A stretch of 64,000 nt of DNA from Flavobacterium lacustre (GCF_027474525.2 NZ_CP114882.2:3286001-3350000); one strand, 5' to 3'; counted from the stretch's first letter, positions 1 through 9,760 are shown. The notes: a model not told the origin generated them from the letters alone. A program made the numbers and translations.

Positions 1-2
1 TG

Positions 3-290
3 AATCAAAAAGCAAAAGTTAATGGTGTTTCAACAGCAGCTTTACAAAACAAAACTATTGATAATTTGCAGGCCGATGTTTTTTTTGACGGAAATGAAAT
101 TCAGTTGAAATTACAAAAAGCCATCGCAAATCTGCCCGAAAAACAACAATTGGTTTTTAAAATGAAATATTTTGAAGAACTCAAATACGAAGAAATATCG
201 GAAATTCTGGGTACATCAGTTGGTGCTTTGAAAGCTTCTTATCATCATGCTGTAAAAAAAATAGAAACTTTTGTAACAACTGCTGGTTAA
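3..290 (+). CDS. ECF-type RNA polymerase sigma factor, C-terminal part (5' end outside window)
   Basis: The reading frame is open from the window edge, so this is the 3' portion of a longer gene and no start can be assigned. The visible ~95 residues hold a sigma-70 region 4 helix-turn-helix: LPEKQQLVFKMKYFEEL, then YEEISEILGTSVGALKASYHHAVKKI, which recognises the -35 element. It is followed after 34 bp by a single-span membrane protein and then a Spy-like periplasmic protein. That order suggests a sigma/anti-sigma/periplasmic sensor operon responding to envelope stress; the regulatory link is inferred from gene order only. Confidence 0.9.
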   Translation, partial: NQKAKVNGVSTAALQNKTIDNLQADVFFDGNEIQLKLQKAIANLPEKQQLVFKMKYFEELKYEEISEILGTSVGALKASYHHAVKKIETFVTTAG

Positions 291-324
291 ACCTTTTTTA
301 TAAAACGAAGTCTAAACGATAGTT

Positions 325-738
325 ATGAAAACATTTAAATTAGAAAACGAACCTAAAATTGAATCCGGATTTAAAACTCCAGACCATTACTTTGAGGATT
401 TTTCTGCGAAAATCATGCAGCAATTACCTGAAAATGAACCTAAAGTAATTTCAATTTTTCATAAAAGAAAAAACATTCTTTTTGCGGTAGCCGCTGTTTT
501 AGTTTTGGCATTGATGATTCCGGTTTACACCACACTTTCAACCAATACAAAAACACTAGACGAAACTACTTTAGAAAATTATATCACGTATCAATCTAAT
601 GTGAATCAATATGATTTAATAAGTGAATTGGAACTGGAAGATATCAATAAAATAAAAACAACAATCCCAATTGAAGATGAAGCCATAGAAGATGTATTGA
701 CAACCAACTCCGATATGGAGCATCTTATATTAGAATAA
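325..738 (+). CDS. Single-span membrane protein, probable anti-sigma partner
   Basis: A 137-aa protein with an N-terminal cytoplasmic segment of about 50 residues, one hydrophobic helix (about residues 52-70, ILFAVAAVLVLALMIPVY) and an acidic C-terminal domain outside the membrane. Its position directly after an ECF sigma factor and its N-in/C-out layout are what is expected of an anti-sigma factor. However, no zinc-binding HxxxCxxC motif is present, so the role is inferred from context. It starts at an ATG 34 bp after the sigma factor stop and is probably co-transcribed with it. Confidence 0.7.
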   Translation: MKTFKLENEPKIESGFKTPDHYFEDFSAKIMQQLPENEPKVISIFHKRKNILFAVAAVLVLALMIPVYTTLSTNTKTLDETTLENYITYQSNVNQYDLISELELEDINKIKTTIPIEDEAIEDVLTTNSDMEHLILE

Positions 739-779
739 AACGCTACAACAAATTGAACTTAATCTCAAAAAATACAACA

Positions 780-1238
780 ATGAACCTAAAAAAAATATTC
801 CCCCTAGTACTGCTTTTGGTATCTTTCACTTTTTACGCTCAAGGCGAAAGAATGAGAGAGAAAAAAGAGCAAATAAAAACCATGAAAGTCGCTTTTTTGA
901 CAACCGAATTAAATTTAACCTCCAGTGAAGCGGAGAAATTTTGGCCGGTGTACAACACTTTTGATGACAAACAATTTGAATTGAGACATCAAAAAATGAA
1001 ATCTTTCATGAGACGGATGAATGATGAATCTGTTGATAAAATGAGTGAAAAAGAAGCAAGTGCCTTTTTAAATCAGATGGAAAGTACGGAAGAAGAACTG
1101 TTTTTGTTGCGAAAAAAATTCATAGCAACCTTGAAAAGCATTTTACCGGCAACAAAAATCATTCAATTGAGAAAATCGGAAGAAGATTTTAACCGAAAAT
1201 TATTGCAACAATACAGAGACAAAGGCCCAAAAAGATAA
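780..1238 (+). CDS. Spy/CpxP-like periplasmic protein (sensor of ECF sigma factor type)
   Basis: A 152-aa secreted protein. The chosen ATG begins a clean signal peptide (MNLKKIFPLVLLLVSFTFYAQ); an upstream TTG would put nine unneeded residues in front of it. The mature part is almost entirely charged alpha-helix with LTSSEAEKFWPVYNTFDDKQFELR, the pattern of the Spy/LTXXQ-related proteins that follow ECF sigma factors in flavobacteria. Likely third gene of the sigma operon, acting as a periplasmic chaperone or stress sensor (family-level inference). A terminator hairpin follows at once. Confidence 0.75.
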   Translation: MNLKKIFPLVLLLVSFTFYAQGERMREKKEQIKTMKVAFLTTELNLTSSEAEKFWPVYNTFDDKQFELRHQKMKSFMRRMNDESVDKMSEKEASAFLNQMESTEEELFLLRKKFIATLKSILPATKIIQLRKSEEDFNRKLLQQYRDKGPKR

Positions 1239-1260
1239 ACTTAGTCTTTATAAAAACGAA

Positions 1261-1300
1261 ACGCTTGCTACCATGTAAAGTAGTAAGCGTTTTTTTTATT
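1261..1300. terminator. Bidirectional intrinsic terminator
   Basis: An 11-bp stem (1261-1271 with 1280-1290, one G.U wobble) is followed by a T run, and an A-rich stretch precedes it on the other side. It lies between convergent genes, so it can serve both strands. Confidence 0.8.
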
Positions 1301-2360
1301 TTTTAAAATGAATGCGAATCATTTTGTTTTTCCCTGCTGCAATAGCTGTAGTATCATTCCAAAAACGAATCGTATAAAGGCTATTGTCTTTTGACAACTG
1401 TTTCCATGATTTTCCCGCATCCGCAGTATAATATAAGCCCGAAGCACCAACAGTAACTATCCCTTTACCCAAACTATGGGGAACATATTGCACACAAGAT
1501 GCATACCCAAAACCTTGATTTTGCGCAATGAGTGACCAATGTTTCCCTGCATCAACCGTTACGGCTTTATTATCAAAATTCTGATTTGGAACTTCATAAT
1601 TTCCACCAGCAACAAAACCCACTTTTTTATCATAGAAATCGGCCGTGAAAATCCCTGTCATTTGTTGTCCTTGAACTATTGGAGTTTCATAAACCGTCCA
1701 TGATTTTCCTTTATTGGAAGAATAAAAAACTCTTGATTTTTTACCTCCCGAAACAATCCAGACAGCATTGCCGTTTATTACGATATTCGAATTACTTGCA
1801 GCAAAAGCGGCTTCTCCTTCGCTAACTTGAGGCAATTGACGCGAAGGAATTTTAGTCCATGAATTTCCTCCATCCCGGGTAATTAATATTGACAGTGTGT
1901 TTTCTACAGGATCTCCTACCGCTATTCCTTCTTTATCATTCCAAAATTGCATGCTGTCATAAAACACTTTTTCATGATTTTCCTGATACACTATTTTTGT
2001 TTCCAAATTGTCTTTTGAAATCCTGTAAAGTAATGCCGGATTTGATACGCAGAGCATAAAAATATATTTTGAAGTTTTGGCTATACTTCTAAATTCTAAT
2101 TTCAAACTGTCTTTGACGATTTGGTGCTCTATTTTTATATTTTTTTCCAAATCAAAAAAACCAAATCTGGAATTATCAGCCGCATACCACATTTTATTTC
2201 CATCAAAAACTACTGCTCTAATGCTTATTTTATCCTGAAACAAAGTATCCGTTTCAACAGCAACAAAAGGCTTATTTATGGTGCCATTCCATTCATAACT
2301 ATTTGTTTTACAAGATATAAAAACAAGCAAGACGATTACTGACCGTAAAATATTCTTCAT
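1296..2360 (-). CDS. YCF48/BNR-repeat beta-propeller lipoprotein
   Basis: A 354-aa protein with a lipoprotein signal (MKNILRSVIVLLVFISC, lipid attachment at Cys17). Repeated Asp-box-like blades are visible: TRDGGNSWTKIP, SSNKGKSWTVYE, TVDAGKHWSLIA, TADAGKSWKQLS. These are the sialidase/YCF48-type repeats found in proteins often labelled oxidoreductase or photosystem stability factor-like. Probably an outer-membrane or periplasmic propeller; no catalytic residues can be assigned. Monocistronic, convergent with the sigma operon. Confidence 0.8.
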   Translation of the reverse strand: MKNILRSVIVLLVFISCKTNSYEWNGTINKPFVAVETDTLFQDKISIRAVVFDGNKMWYAADNSRFGFFDLEKNIKIEHQIVKDSLKLEFRSIAKTSKYIFMLCVSNPALLYRISKDNLETKIVYQENHEKVFYDSMQFWNDKEGIAVGDPVENTLSILITRDGGNSWTKIPSRQLPQVSEGEAAFAASNSNIVINGNAVWIVSGGKKSRVFYSSNKGKSWTVYETPIVQGQQMTGIFTADFYDKKVGFVAGGNYEVPNQNFDNKAVTVDAGKHWSLIAQNQGFGYASCVQYVPHSLGKGIVTVGASGLYYTADAGKSWKQLSKDNSLYTIRFWNDTTAIAAGKNKMIRIHFKK

Positions 2361-2480
2361 AGATTCATTTGTATTTGAAAGCTAATTTACAATTAAATAA
2401 ATGAATACAAACCGATAGATTTATTTATTGGCACAGTAATTGGATTGTCTGAAATAATTAATTTTTTAATTCTATCTACC

Positions 2481-3782
2481 ATGAAAACTAAACTACTTTT
2501 ACTGACTGTATTGACCTCTATTTTTGCAGCACAAGCTCAAGATAGAACTTCGATAAACGCTATGAATTCTGAAATTAGCGATAACTTAGATTTGCGAGCT
2601 GTTGCGGACATTTTTGGGGATTCAAAAAACATTCAGGACTTTGAAAGACGATTGAACGATCCTACACTACAAATATCAAATTTAGATTTAAACAATGATG
2701 ACGAAGTAGATTATTTACGCGTTATTGAAACCGTTGAGAAACGCACGCATGTGATTATCATACAAGCCGTTTTAGAGCAAGATGTTTATCAAGATATTGC
2801 TACTATCGATGTAGAAAAAGACAAATACAACAATGTACATGTACAAGTTGTCGGAGATGTTTATATGTATGGTCAAAATTACATTTATGAGCCTGTTTAC
2901 TACACTACTCCATTTATTTATGCCTCTTTTTGGGTATCTAACTACCGTCCGTATTATTCTACTTGGTCTTGGAACTATTATCCAAGTTATTACTACAGTT
3001 GGAATCCATATCCCGTATTTAGATATAGAAACAACATTCACCTTAGTTTAAATATACATAACAATTACAATTATGTAAACTACAGAAGAAGTAACAGAGC
3101 CGAATATTTACACCATTCCAGACGTTCGAACGGATATGAAAGACAACATCCTGAATATGCTTTTTCAAGAAGAAATGCTAGTGTAGCAAACCGTTACGAA
3201 TTAGATCAACGAAGAGATTCCAGAAATGTAAGAGCTAGCAATCAAGCAGGCTATTCAAACAGAAGTAATTCTCCTCAAAGAGAATCTGTTCAAAACAGAA
3301 CCCGTTCCAACAGAGAAAATGCTCCACAACGAACTGCATCACAAAGAGATTATACTCAAAACAGAAGCAATTCCAACAGAGAAAATGCTCCGCAACGAAC
3401 TGAAACGCAAAGAGATTATACTCCAAACAGAAGCAATTCCAGCAGAGAAAATGCTCCACAACGAACTGAAACGCAAAGAGATTACACTCAAAACAGAAGC
3501 AATTCCAGCAGAGAAAATGCTCCACAACGAACTGAAACGCAAAGAGATTATACTCAAAACAGAAGCAATTCCAGCAGAGAAAATACTCCACAGCGAACAG
3601 AGACACAAAGAAACTATGCTCAAAACAGAGTTAATTCTTCCAGAGAAGCAGCACCACAACGTACGCAATCTCAAAGAGATAATTCTCAAAACAGATCCAG
3701 TTCTGCCAGAGAAAATTCTTCACAACGCTCTGAGTCTCCAAGAGAAAACGGAGGTTCAAGAGGTAATGCAAGACGATCTTAG
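2481..3782 (+). CDS. Secreted Arg/Asn/Ser-rich repeat protein
   Basis: The ATG at 2481 starts a good signal peptide (MKTKLLLLTVLTSIFAAQAQ); an in-frame GTG/TTG-type start at 2445 would add 12 hydrophobic residues and is less likely. Residues ~20-130 form a folded domain, then comes a Tyr/Trp-rich stretch (about 145-200). The C-terminal half is low complexity and strongly basic: seven 22-residue units (QNRSNSSRENAPQRTETQRD type) encoded by an exact 66-bp period. Flavobacterial homologues are uncharacterised. The tail looks disordered and could bind polyanions (inference). 433 aa. Confidence 0.75.
   Translation: MKTKLLLLTVLTSIFAAQAQDRTSINAMNSEISDNLDLRAVADIFGDSKNIQDFERRLNDPTLQISNLDLNNDDEVDYLRVIETVEKRTHVIIIQAVLEQDVYQDIATIDVEKDKYNNVHVQVVGDVYMYGQNYIYEPVYYTTPFIYASFWVSNYRPYYSTWSWNYYPSYYYSWNPYPVFRYRNNIHLSLNIHNNYNYVNYRRSNRAEYLHHSRRSNGYERQHPEYAFSRRNASVANRYELDQRRDSRNVRASNQAGYSNRSNSPQRESVQNRTRSNRENAPQRTASQRDYTQNRSNSNRENAPQRTETQRDYTPNRSNSSRENAPQRTETQRDYTQNRSNSSRENAPQRTETQRDYTQNRSNSSRENTPQRTETQRNYAQNRVNSSREAAPQRTQSQRDNSQNRSSSARENSSQRSESPRENGGSRGNARRS
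3291..3752 (+). repeat. 66-bp in-frame tandem repeat, seven units
   Basis: CAAAAC(A/C) anchors recur at 3291, 3357, 3423, 3489, 3555, 3621 and 3687, always 66 bp apart. The middle units are nearly identical and the outer ones degenerate. The 66-bp period keeps all reading frames open, which explains the long antisense and offset open frames here. Confidence 0.9.
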
Positions 3783-3807
3783 TACCATAAAATAAATCAA
3801 TCAAAAA

Positions 3808-3838
3808 AACACGGTTCCGTCAACCGTGTTTTTTTTTA
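3808..3838 (+). terminator. Intrinsic terminator
   Basis: Perfect 9-bp stem (3808-3816 with 3822-3830), 5-nt loop, then a run of T. Confidence 0.85.
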
Positions 3839-3878
3839 TCTTTTTTTTTATAAATCACTTTAGTTTATTATAAAAGAT

Positions 3879-3886
3879 TAAATTTG
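3879..3886 (+). promoter_or_regulatory. -7 promoter element for kup
   Basis: TAAATTTG matches the flavobacterial TAnnTTTG element and lies 22 bp before the kup start. No clear TTG -33 box is seen. Confidence 0.5.
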
Positions 3887-3908
3887 AAAAGTTTTTTAAT
3901 AATTTTTC

Positions 3909-5870
3909 ATGAGCGCATCGCACAAAGACCTCCACAGTAAATTAACATTAGGTGGTTTATTAGTTTCATTAGGAATAATTTATGGTGACATTGGTACGTC
4001 GCCATTATATGTTATGAAAGCCATACTTGGCAATCACATCATTAATGCGGATATTGTTTTAGGAGGAATCTCTTGTGTATTTTGGACGCTTACTTTACAA
4101 ACTACCATCAAATATGTAATTATTACCTTAAGCGCTGACAATCATGGCGAAGGAGGTATTTTTGCATTGTATGCATTAGTCAAAAAAACAAAAATACAAT
4201 GGCTGATCGTCCCCGCCATTATAGGGGGAAGTGCCTTACTTGCCGATGGAATCATTACGCCTCCCATCTCGGTATCTTCTGCAGTTGAAGGAATCAGAAC
4301 GTTTTATCCCGAAATAAATACCGTTCCTATCGTTATTGGTATTTTGTTTATTCTGTTTACTATCCAGCAATTTGGGACCAAATTAGTCGGTAAATTTTTC
4401 GCACCGATGATGCTTATTTGGTTTGGAATGCTTGCTATTTTAGGAACCTTACAAATCATCGAACATACCGAGGTTTTAAAAGCTGTAAATCCTTACTACG
4501 CCTATCATTTACTATCGATACATCCAGATGGCTTTTTTGTACTTGGTTTTGTATTTTTATGTACAACGGGAGCAGAAGCGCTCTACTCCGATATGGGACA
4601 TTGCGGCAGAAAAAACATCAGAATCAGCTGGATTTTTGTAAAAACGGCACTAGTACTTAATTATTTTGGTCAAGCGGCTTATTTGATTCATCATGAAGGT
4701 CAAACTTTAGAAAGTTTAGGCGGAAAAAACGGAAATCCATTTTACCTCATAATGGCAGATTGGTTTCAGCCCATAGGAATCGTTATTGCCACGCTTGCCG
4801 CCGTAATTGCTTCTCAAGCCTTAATCAGTGGTTCATTTACATTGATTAATGAAGCGATGCGATTGAATTTTTGGCCAAAAGTCAAAATCAAATATCCAAC
4901 TGAATTAAAAGGGCAATTGTATATTCCATCCATCAACTGGTTGTTATTTTTTGGTTGTGTGGGTATTGTATTGCACTTCGAAGAATCCAGCAATATGGAA
5001 CATGCCTACGGGTTAGCCATTATTCTTTGTATGATAATGACCACTATTTTACTCAATTATTATTTGATAATGAAAAGAGTAAAACTTTATTTCATCACAC
5101 CATTAATCACCATTTATCTGTTGATTGAATTTAGTTTTCTAGCTGCCAACATCACAAAATTTGCCGAAGGTGGTTATGTAACGCTTTTTATAGCTATTCT
5201 TTTAATATCTGTGATGACTATTTGGTATTTAGCTAAGAAAATCAATAAGAGCTATACTAAAATCGTTAAAATTGAAGATTATAAAAAAGTCCTTGTTGAA
5301 TTAAGCGCTGATTTAAGCATTCCAAAATATGCTACCCACTTAGTATATATGACTAATGCAGGAAGAACCGATGAAATAGAAGAAAAAGTGATGTATTCTA
5401 TTTTGCAAAAAAGACCCAAAAGAGCTGATATTTATTGGTTTGTCCATGTAAATATATTAACAGAACCATACAAAACCGAATATAAAGTAACCGAAATGGT
5501 CAAGGATGATTTGTACCGTATCGATTTTAATTTAGGTTTCAGAGAGCCAACAAAAATTAACCTAATGTTCCGTGAAGTAATTCGGGATATGGTAAAAAAA
5601 GGAGAAGTAGATATCACCAGCCGATACGAATCCTTAAATAAAAATAATATTATTGGAGACTTTAAATTTGTATTGTCCGAAAAATTCTTGTCTAATGACA
5701 GCGATTTATTATGGCACGAAAAATTAATTATGAACTCTTATTTCTTCATCAAAAAACTCAGTTTATCAGAAGAAAGAGCCTTTGGTTTAGACAGTAGTTC
5801 TGTTAAAATCGAAAAATTCCCAATGGTACTTCACGCACCGGAAAACATTGGTTTGACACGAGTTAAATAA
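3909..5870 (+). CDS. kup: Kup-family potassium uptake protein
   Basis: Inner-membrane K+ transporter, probably H+-coupled as in characterised Kup. The 653-aa length is typical of the family. The N-terminus carries the family signature (GIIYGDIGTSPLYV), followed by about twelve hydrophobic segments up to residue ~440 and a ~210-residue cytosolic C-terminal domain. Single gene bounded by terminators on both sides. Confidence 0.95.
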   Translation: MSASHKDLHSKLTLGGLLVSLGIIYGDIGTSPLYVMKAILGNHIINADIVLGGISCVFWTLTLQTTIKYVIITLSADNHGEGGIFALYALVKKTKIQWLIVPAIIGGSALLADGIITPPISVSSAVEGIRTFYPEINTVPIVIGILFILFTIQQFGTKLVGKFFAPMMLIWFGMLAILGTLQIIEHTEVLKAVNPYYAYHLLSIHPDGFFVLGFVFLCTTGAEALYSDMGHCGRKNIRISWIFVKTALVLNYFGQAAYLIHHEGQTLESLGGKNGNPFYLIMADWFQPIGIVIATLAAVIASQALISGSFTLINEAMRLNFWPKVKIKYPTELKGQLYIPSINWLLFFGCVGIVLHFEESSNMEHAYGLAIILCMIMTTILLNYYLIMKRVKLYFITPLITIYLLIEFSFLAANITKFAEGGYVTLFIAILLISVMTIWYLAKKINKSYTKIVKIEDYKKVLVELSADLSIPKYATHLVYMTNAGRTDEIEEKVMYSILQKRPKRADIYWFVHVNILTEPYKTEYKVTEMVKDDLYRIDFNLGFREPTKINLMFREVIRDMVKKGEVDITSRYESLNKNNIIGDFKFVLSEKFLSNDSDLLWHEKLIMNSYFFIKKLSLSEERAFGLDSSSVKIEKFPMVLHAPENIGLTRVK

Positions 5871-5891
5871 AAAAATTATCAAAATACAACT

Positions 5892-5923
5892 AAAAACACT
5901 GTCTATAAAACAGTGTTTTTTTA
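5892..5923 (+). terminator. Intrinsic terminator after kup
   Basis: Perfect 10-bp stem (5892-5901 with 5911-5920), 9-nt loop, T run. Confidence 0.85.
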
Positions 5924-5984
5924 TGCCATAAAATATTAAAAAGAACATTCATTATTAAAAATTTAAGTTTCAACCAATTAATAG

Positions 5985-5992
5985 TACCTTTG
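5985..5992 (+). promoter_or_regulatory. -7 promoter element for the RNA methyltransferase gene
   Basis: TACCTTTG fits TAnnTTTG and is 17 bp upstream of the ATG, so the transcript leader would be short. Confidence 0.5.
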
Positions 5993-6009
5993 CACCTCAA
6001 TTATTTAAA

Positions 6010-7239
6010 ATGAGATTACACAGAAATTTAGTTTATACTACCATCGACGCCTTGAACGCTATCTTTAATGAAGGAGAATATGCCGATAAAGTGGTAGCCA
6101 GATCCTTAAAAAAAGACAAACGCTGGGGAAGTTCAGACAGAAAGTTTGTTGCCGAAACCATCTACGAAATTGTACGTTGGAAAAGACTATATGCAGAAAT
6201 AGCCGAAGTTAAAGAACCTTTTGACAGAGATAACCTTTGGAGAATGTTCTCTGTATGGGCAGTATTAAGAGGCTACCCAATCCCGGATTGGCGTCAATTA
6301 GAAGGTACTCCGGAACGAAAAATAAAAGGGCGTTTTGATGAACTTTCGAAAGTGAGAGCTTTGAAAGAATCTATTCCGGATTGGATGGATGAATTGGGTG
6401 TAAAAGAATTGGGAGAAAAAGTTTGGGCTACTGAAATTGCTGCTCAAAATCAACCTGCCAAAGTAATTTTAAGAGTAAATACACTTAAAACTACAAGAGA
6501 AGCGCTACGTGCTATTTTGATGGATTTAAACATTGAAACCGAAACATTAAAAAACCAACCGGATGCTTTAGTCTTAAAAGAAAGAGCTAACGTTTTCCTT
6601 ACTGATGCTTTTAAAGCCGGATTTTTTGAAGTACAGGACGCCAATTCCCAATTAGTAGCTGCTTTTCTTGACGTAAAACCAGGAATGCGCGTAGTGGATA
6701 CGTGTGCTGGTGCCGGTGGAAAAACATTGCATATTGCCGCTTTAATGGAAAATAAAGGACAATTGATTGCAATGGATTTGTACGAAAGCAAATTGAAACA
6801 ATTGAAATTGAGAGCTAAAAGAGATGGTGCTTTCAATATTGAATATCGCATTATCGATACCACCAAAGTAATTAAAAAATTACACGAAAAAGCTGACCGT
6901 GTTTTAATTGACGCACCTTGTAGCGGCTTAGGTGTTTTGAAAAGAAATCCTGATGCTAAATGGAAATTACAACCGGAATTCATTGATAATATTAAGAAAG
7001 TACAAGCAGAAGTTTTAGAAAATTATTCTAAAATTGTGAAACCAGGCGGAAAATTGGTTTATGCTACGTGTTCCGTTTTACCTTCTGAGAACCAAGAGCA
7101 AGTAGCTCATTTTCTAACTACTGCCATTGGAAAAGAATTTAACTTTATTAAAGACCAAAAAATTCTGGCTTCAGAGTCTGGTTTTGATGGTTTTTATATG
7201 GCTTTGCTGGAGCGTAAGGAAGTGAAGAGTGAGTTGTGA
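6010..7239 (+). CDS. RsmB/NOP-family RNA (cytosine-C5) methyltransferase
   Basis: A 409-aa S-adenosylmethionine-dependent enzyme methylating a cytosine in rRNA or tRNA. An N-terminal NusB-like/RNA-binding region is followed by a Rossmann fold with VVDTCAGAGGKTLHIA (SAM loop), IDAPCSGLGVLKRNPDAKW and YATCSVLPSENQEQV. The PC and TC motifs supply the two conserved cysteines of this family. Whether the target is 16S C967 cannot be told from sequence. The last codons and the stop lie inside a GTGANNN heptamer array, so the C-terminus (EVKSEL) is repeat-encoded. Confidence 0.9.
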   Translation: MRLHRNLVYTTIDALNAIFNEGEYADKVVARSLKKDKRWGSSDRKFVAETIYEIVRWKRLYAEIAEVKEPFDRDNLWRMFSVWAVLRGYPIPDWRQLEGTPERKIKGRFDELSKVRALKESIPDWMDELGVKELGEKVWATEIAAQNQPAKVILRVNTLKTTREALRAILMDLNIETETLKNQPDALVLKERANVFLTDAFKAGFFEVQDANSQLVAAFLDVKPGMRVVDTCAGAGGKTLHIAALMENKGQLIAMDLYESKLKQLKLRAKRDGAFNIEYRIIDTTKVIKKLHEKADRVLIDAPCSGLGVLKRNPDAKWKLQPEFIDNIKKVQAEVLENYSKIVKPGGKLVYATCSVLPSENQEQVAHFLTTAIGKEFNFIKDQKILASESGFDGFYMALLERKEVKSEL

Positions 7240-7270
7240 AAAGTGAGAAGTGAAGAGTGAGAAGTTAAGA
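7222..7270 (+). repeat. Heptanucleotide array, GTGANNN x6 plus one variant
   Basis: Consecutive 7-bp units GTGAAGA, GTGAGTT, GTGAAAA, GTGAGAA, GTGAAGA, GTGAGAA, then a degenerate GTTAAGA. It overlaps the stop codon of the methyltransferase gene. Confidence 0.85.
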
Positions 7271-7278
7271 ATATACAA

Positions 7279-7313
7279 AAAACTCCGATGGTTAATTCCA
7301 TCGGAGTTTTTTT
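7279..7313. terminator. Bidirectional intrinsic terminator
   Basis: Perfect 13-bp stem (7279-7291 with 7298-7310), T run on the plus side and A run on the other, between the convergent methyltransferase and rho genes. Confidence 0.9.
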
Positions 7314-7342
7314 ATGATTTAATTTAATATTGAAAACGATTC

Positions 7343-9130
7343 TTAATCATTCATCGAGATCAAAAACTCTTCGTTATTTCTGGTTTTTTTGAAACGATCG
7401 TTTATAAAATCCATAGCTTCCACCGGATTCATATCCGAAAGATATTTTCTCATAATCCACATGCGTTGCAACGTTTGTTGATCTAATAATAAATCATCAC
7501 GTCTTGTGCTGGAAGAGGTTAAATCTATCGCAGGGAAAATACGTTTGTTGGCAATTTTTCTATCCAACTGTAGTTCCATGTTACCCGTACCTTTGAATTC
7601 TTCAAAGATCACTTCATCCATTTTAGAACCTGTTTCGGTCAAAGCTGTTGCAATAATACTCAAAGAACCTCCATTTTCAACATTTCTGGCTGCACCAAAG
7701 AAACGTTTTGGTTTTTGCAATGCATTGGCATCAACACCACCACTTAATACTTTTCCTGAAGCCGGCTGAACCGTATTGTAAGCTCTTGCCAAACGTGTAA
7801 TTGAATCTAAAAGAATCACCACATCGTGACCACATTCTACTAAACGTTTAGCTTTTTCAAGAACGATATTAGCAATTTTTACGTGCTCTTGCGGTTCTCT
7901 GTCAAAAGTTGAAGCAATTACTTCTCCACGCACACTACGCTGCATATCTGTCACCTCTTCAGGGCGCTCGTCTATCAATAAAACAATCAAATATACTTCA
8001 GGATGATTGGCTGCAATGGCATTGGCAATGTCTTTCAGCAACATAGTTTTACCCGTTTTTGGCTGTGCTACAATCATTCCGCGTTGTCCTTTTCCAATTG
8101 GTGAAAACAAATCGATAATTCGGGTTGAAATAGAGCTGCCTTTTTCGGCTAATTTGAATTTTTCGGAAGGGAAAACGGGTGTTAAATGTTCGAATGATAC
8201 CCGATCACGAACTACTTGAGGATCATGTCCGTTTATTTTTAAAACACGAACCAGAGGAAAAAATTTCTCTCCTTCTTTTGGAGGACGCACTACTCCTTTT
8301 ACAGTATCACCTGTTTTTAGACCAAACAATCGAATTTGAGAAGTTGATAAATAAATATCATCCGGAGAAGCTAAATAATTATAATCGGATGAACGTAAAA
8401 ATCCATATCCGTCAGGCATCATTTCCAAAACACCTTCACTTTCTATAATCCCATCGAATTCAAAATCAGAATGGCTGAAATTATTTTTTTTGTTCTTAAA
8501 ATTGGGGTTTTGATTTCCGTTTCCATTTCCGTTCCCGTTTTGATTTGGATTTTGGTTCGGGTTTTGATTCGGATTTTGTTTGTTTAACTGGTTTGGGTTC
8601 ACTTTTTTTACAGGAACCGTAACCTCATTATTTTCAGCCGGAATAGTTTCTACAGGAGTTTCACTTTCGTTTTCTGTATTGACTTCCTTATTGGCTACTT
8701 TATCTTTTTGCAGTGCAATTTTCTTTTCGTATGCGGATTTGTTGAACTTAATAACTTTACCCACTTTTTTTTCCGGAGCAGCCTCAATTTGTACTGGAGC
8801 CGGACTTTCTTCTGATACTACAGGAGCTATTTCTGCTGGAATATTTTCTACTTTTGGAGCTTCTTCACTTTTAAAAAGCGAATTTGCAGGTGTTTTTTGA
8901 ATAGCTGCTTTTTTTACAGGAACAATTCGAACTCTTTTAGGTTTTTCCTCTTCAATCGCACTTTGCTCGTTTTTAACAGGCACGGCGGCAGTATTAGCTG
9001 CTTGATGCTCTAAAATCTGACTGATTAATGTCTCTTTTTTTACACCGTTAAACTTTATGGTTTTAGCCGTTTTAGCTATTTCTTGAAGCTCAGATAGCTT
9101 CATTTCTTTTAATGCAGAAATTTCAAACAT
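7343..9130 (-). CDS. rho: Transcription termination factor Rho
   Basis: Hexameric RNA-dependent ATPase that ends transcription. At 595 aa it is much longer than E. coli Rho (419 aa) because of an N-terminal extension. Order: Rho N-terminal helical domain ([18 protein letters not shown]), an acidic/Lys-rich linker, an Asn/Pro/Gly-rich stretch (about residues 175-215), the cold-shock RNA-binding domain ([15 protein letters not shown]), and the RecA-like core with Walker A QPKTGKT near residue 357 and [16 protein letters not shown]. Such inserts are usual for Rho in the Bacteroidota. Single gene. Confidence 0.97.
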   Translation of the reverse strand: MFEISALKEMKLSELQEIAKTAKTIKFNGVKKETLISQILEHQAANTAAVPVKNEQSAIEEEKPKRVRIVPVKKAAIQKTPANSLFKSEEAPKVENIPAEIAPVVSEESPAPVQIEAAPEKKVGKVIKFNKSAYEKKIALQKDKVANKEVNTENESETPVETIPAENNEVTVPVKKVNPNQLNKQNPNQNPNQNPNQNGNGNGNGNQNPNFKNKKNNFSHSDFEFDGIIESEGVLEMMPDGYGFLRSSDYNYLASPDDIYLSTSQIRLFGLKTGDTVKGVVRPPKEGEKFFPLVRVLKINGHDPQVVRDRVSFEHLTPVFPSEKFKLAEKGSSISTRIIDLFSPIGKGQRGMIVAQPKTGKTMLLKDIANAIAANHPEVYLIVLLIDERPEEVTDMQRSVRGEVIASTFDREPQEHVKIANIVLEKAKRLVECGHDVVILLDSITRLARAYNTVQPASGKVLSGGVDANALQKPKRFFGAARNVENGGSLSIIATALTETGSKMDEVIFEEFKGTGNMELQLDRKIANKRIFPAIDLTSSSTRRDDLLLDQQTLQRMWIMRKYLSDMNPVEAMDFINDRFKKTRNNEEFLISMND

Positions 9131-9290
9131 GAATGTTCTATGAATTTAATTGATTTTGGAAATAATGTAAAAGATAGGTAGTAAACTTTTTCGTTTTGAA
9201 TAGACCGCAGTATGAAGTGCTTACGGTATTGTGATGCAATAATACGAATAAAATTTAATCATACAATAGTATTTATTAAAAAGAAAAATA

Positions 9291-9298
9291 TATTTTTG
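9291..9298 (+). promoter_or_regulatory. -7 promoter element for the DUF4293 gene
   Basis: TATTTTTG (TAnnTTTG) ends 17 bp before the ATG, in the divergent spacer between rho and this gene. Confidence 0.45.
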
Positions 9299-9315
9299 TA
9301 AAACAATTTCAAACC

Positions 9316-9729
9316 ATGATACAAAGAATTCAGACGATATATTTACTCCTTGCCTTTGTTGTTACCGGAATTTTACCATTTGTTTTCCCTTTGTGGACAA
9401 TGAGTGACGGAAAAGACTATTTCTTCATGCAAAATCAAATTTATGTGATTGTATCCGGCCTGAGTACCACCCTTACTTTATTGAGCATTATATCGTATAA
9501 AAAAAGACAAAATCAATTTGTTATCGGCAGATTGAATATCATATTGAATTTAATTTTATTAGGATTGTTTGTATATCATTCACTAAATTTATCTGGAGAA
9601 ACACTGGTTGTTTCTGAGAAAGGTATTGGGATGTTTCTACCTATCTTGGCTATCGTATTATTAGTCTTAGCTAATAAAGCCATCAAGAAGGATGAAGATC
9701 TTGTAAAATCTGTGGACCGATTGAGGTAA
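9316..9729 (+). CDS. DUF4293 family membrane protein
   Basis: A 137-aa inner-membrane protein with four hydrophobic segments (residues ~5-25, 40-60, 72-92, 108-125) and the family's typical opening MIQRIQTIYLLLAFVV. DUF4293 proteins are common next to rho in Bacteroidota; function unknown. Divergent from rho, with its own terminator downstream. Confidence 0.8.
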   Translation: MIQRIQTIYLLLAFVVTGILPFVFPLWTMSDGKDYFFMQNQIYVIVSGLSTTLTLLSIISYKKRQNQFVIGRLNIILNLILLGLFVYHSLNLSGETLVVSEKGIGMFLPILAIVLLVLANKAIKKDEDLVKSVDRLR

Positions 9730-9760
9730 ACCTATAAACTTAGTTTATTAGTGCGAGGAA

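Noticed and set aside
3235..3795. Long open frames antisense and offset to the repeat protein (Cys/Phe-rich, Leu/Ser-rich)
   Set aside because: They follow from the 66-bp period keeping all frames open; no start signals or recognisable domains.
6450..6983. 177-codon antisense frame inside the RNA methyltransferase gene
   Set aside because: Shadow of a well-supported gene with all catalytic motifs on the plus strand.
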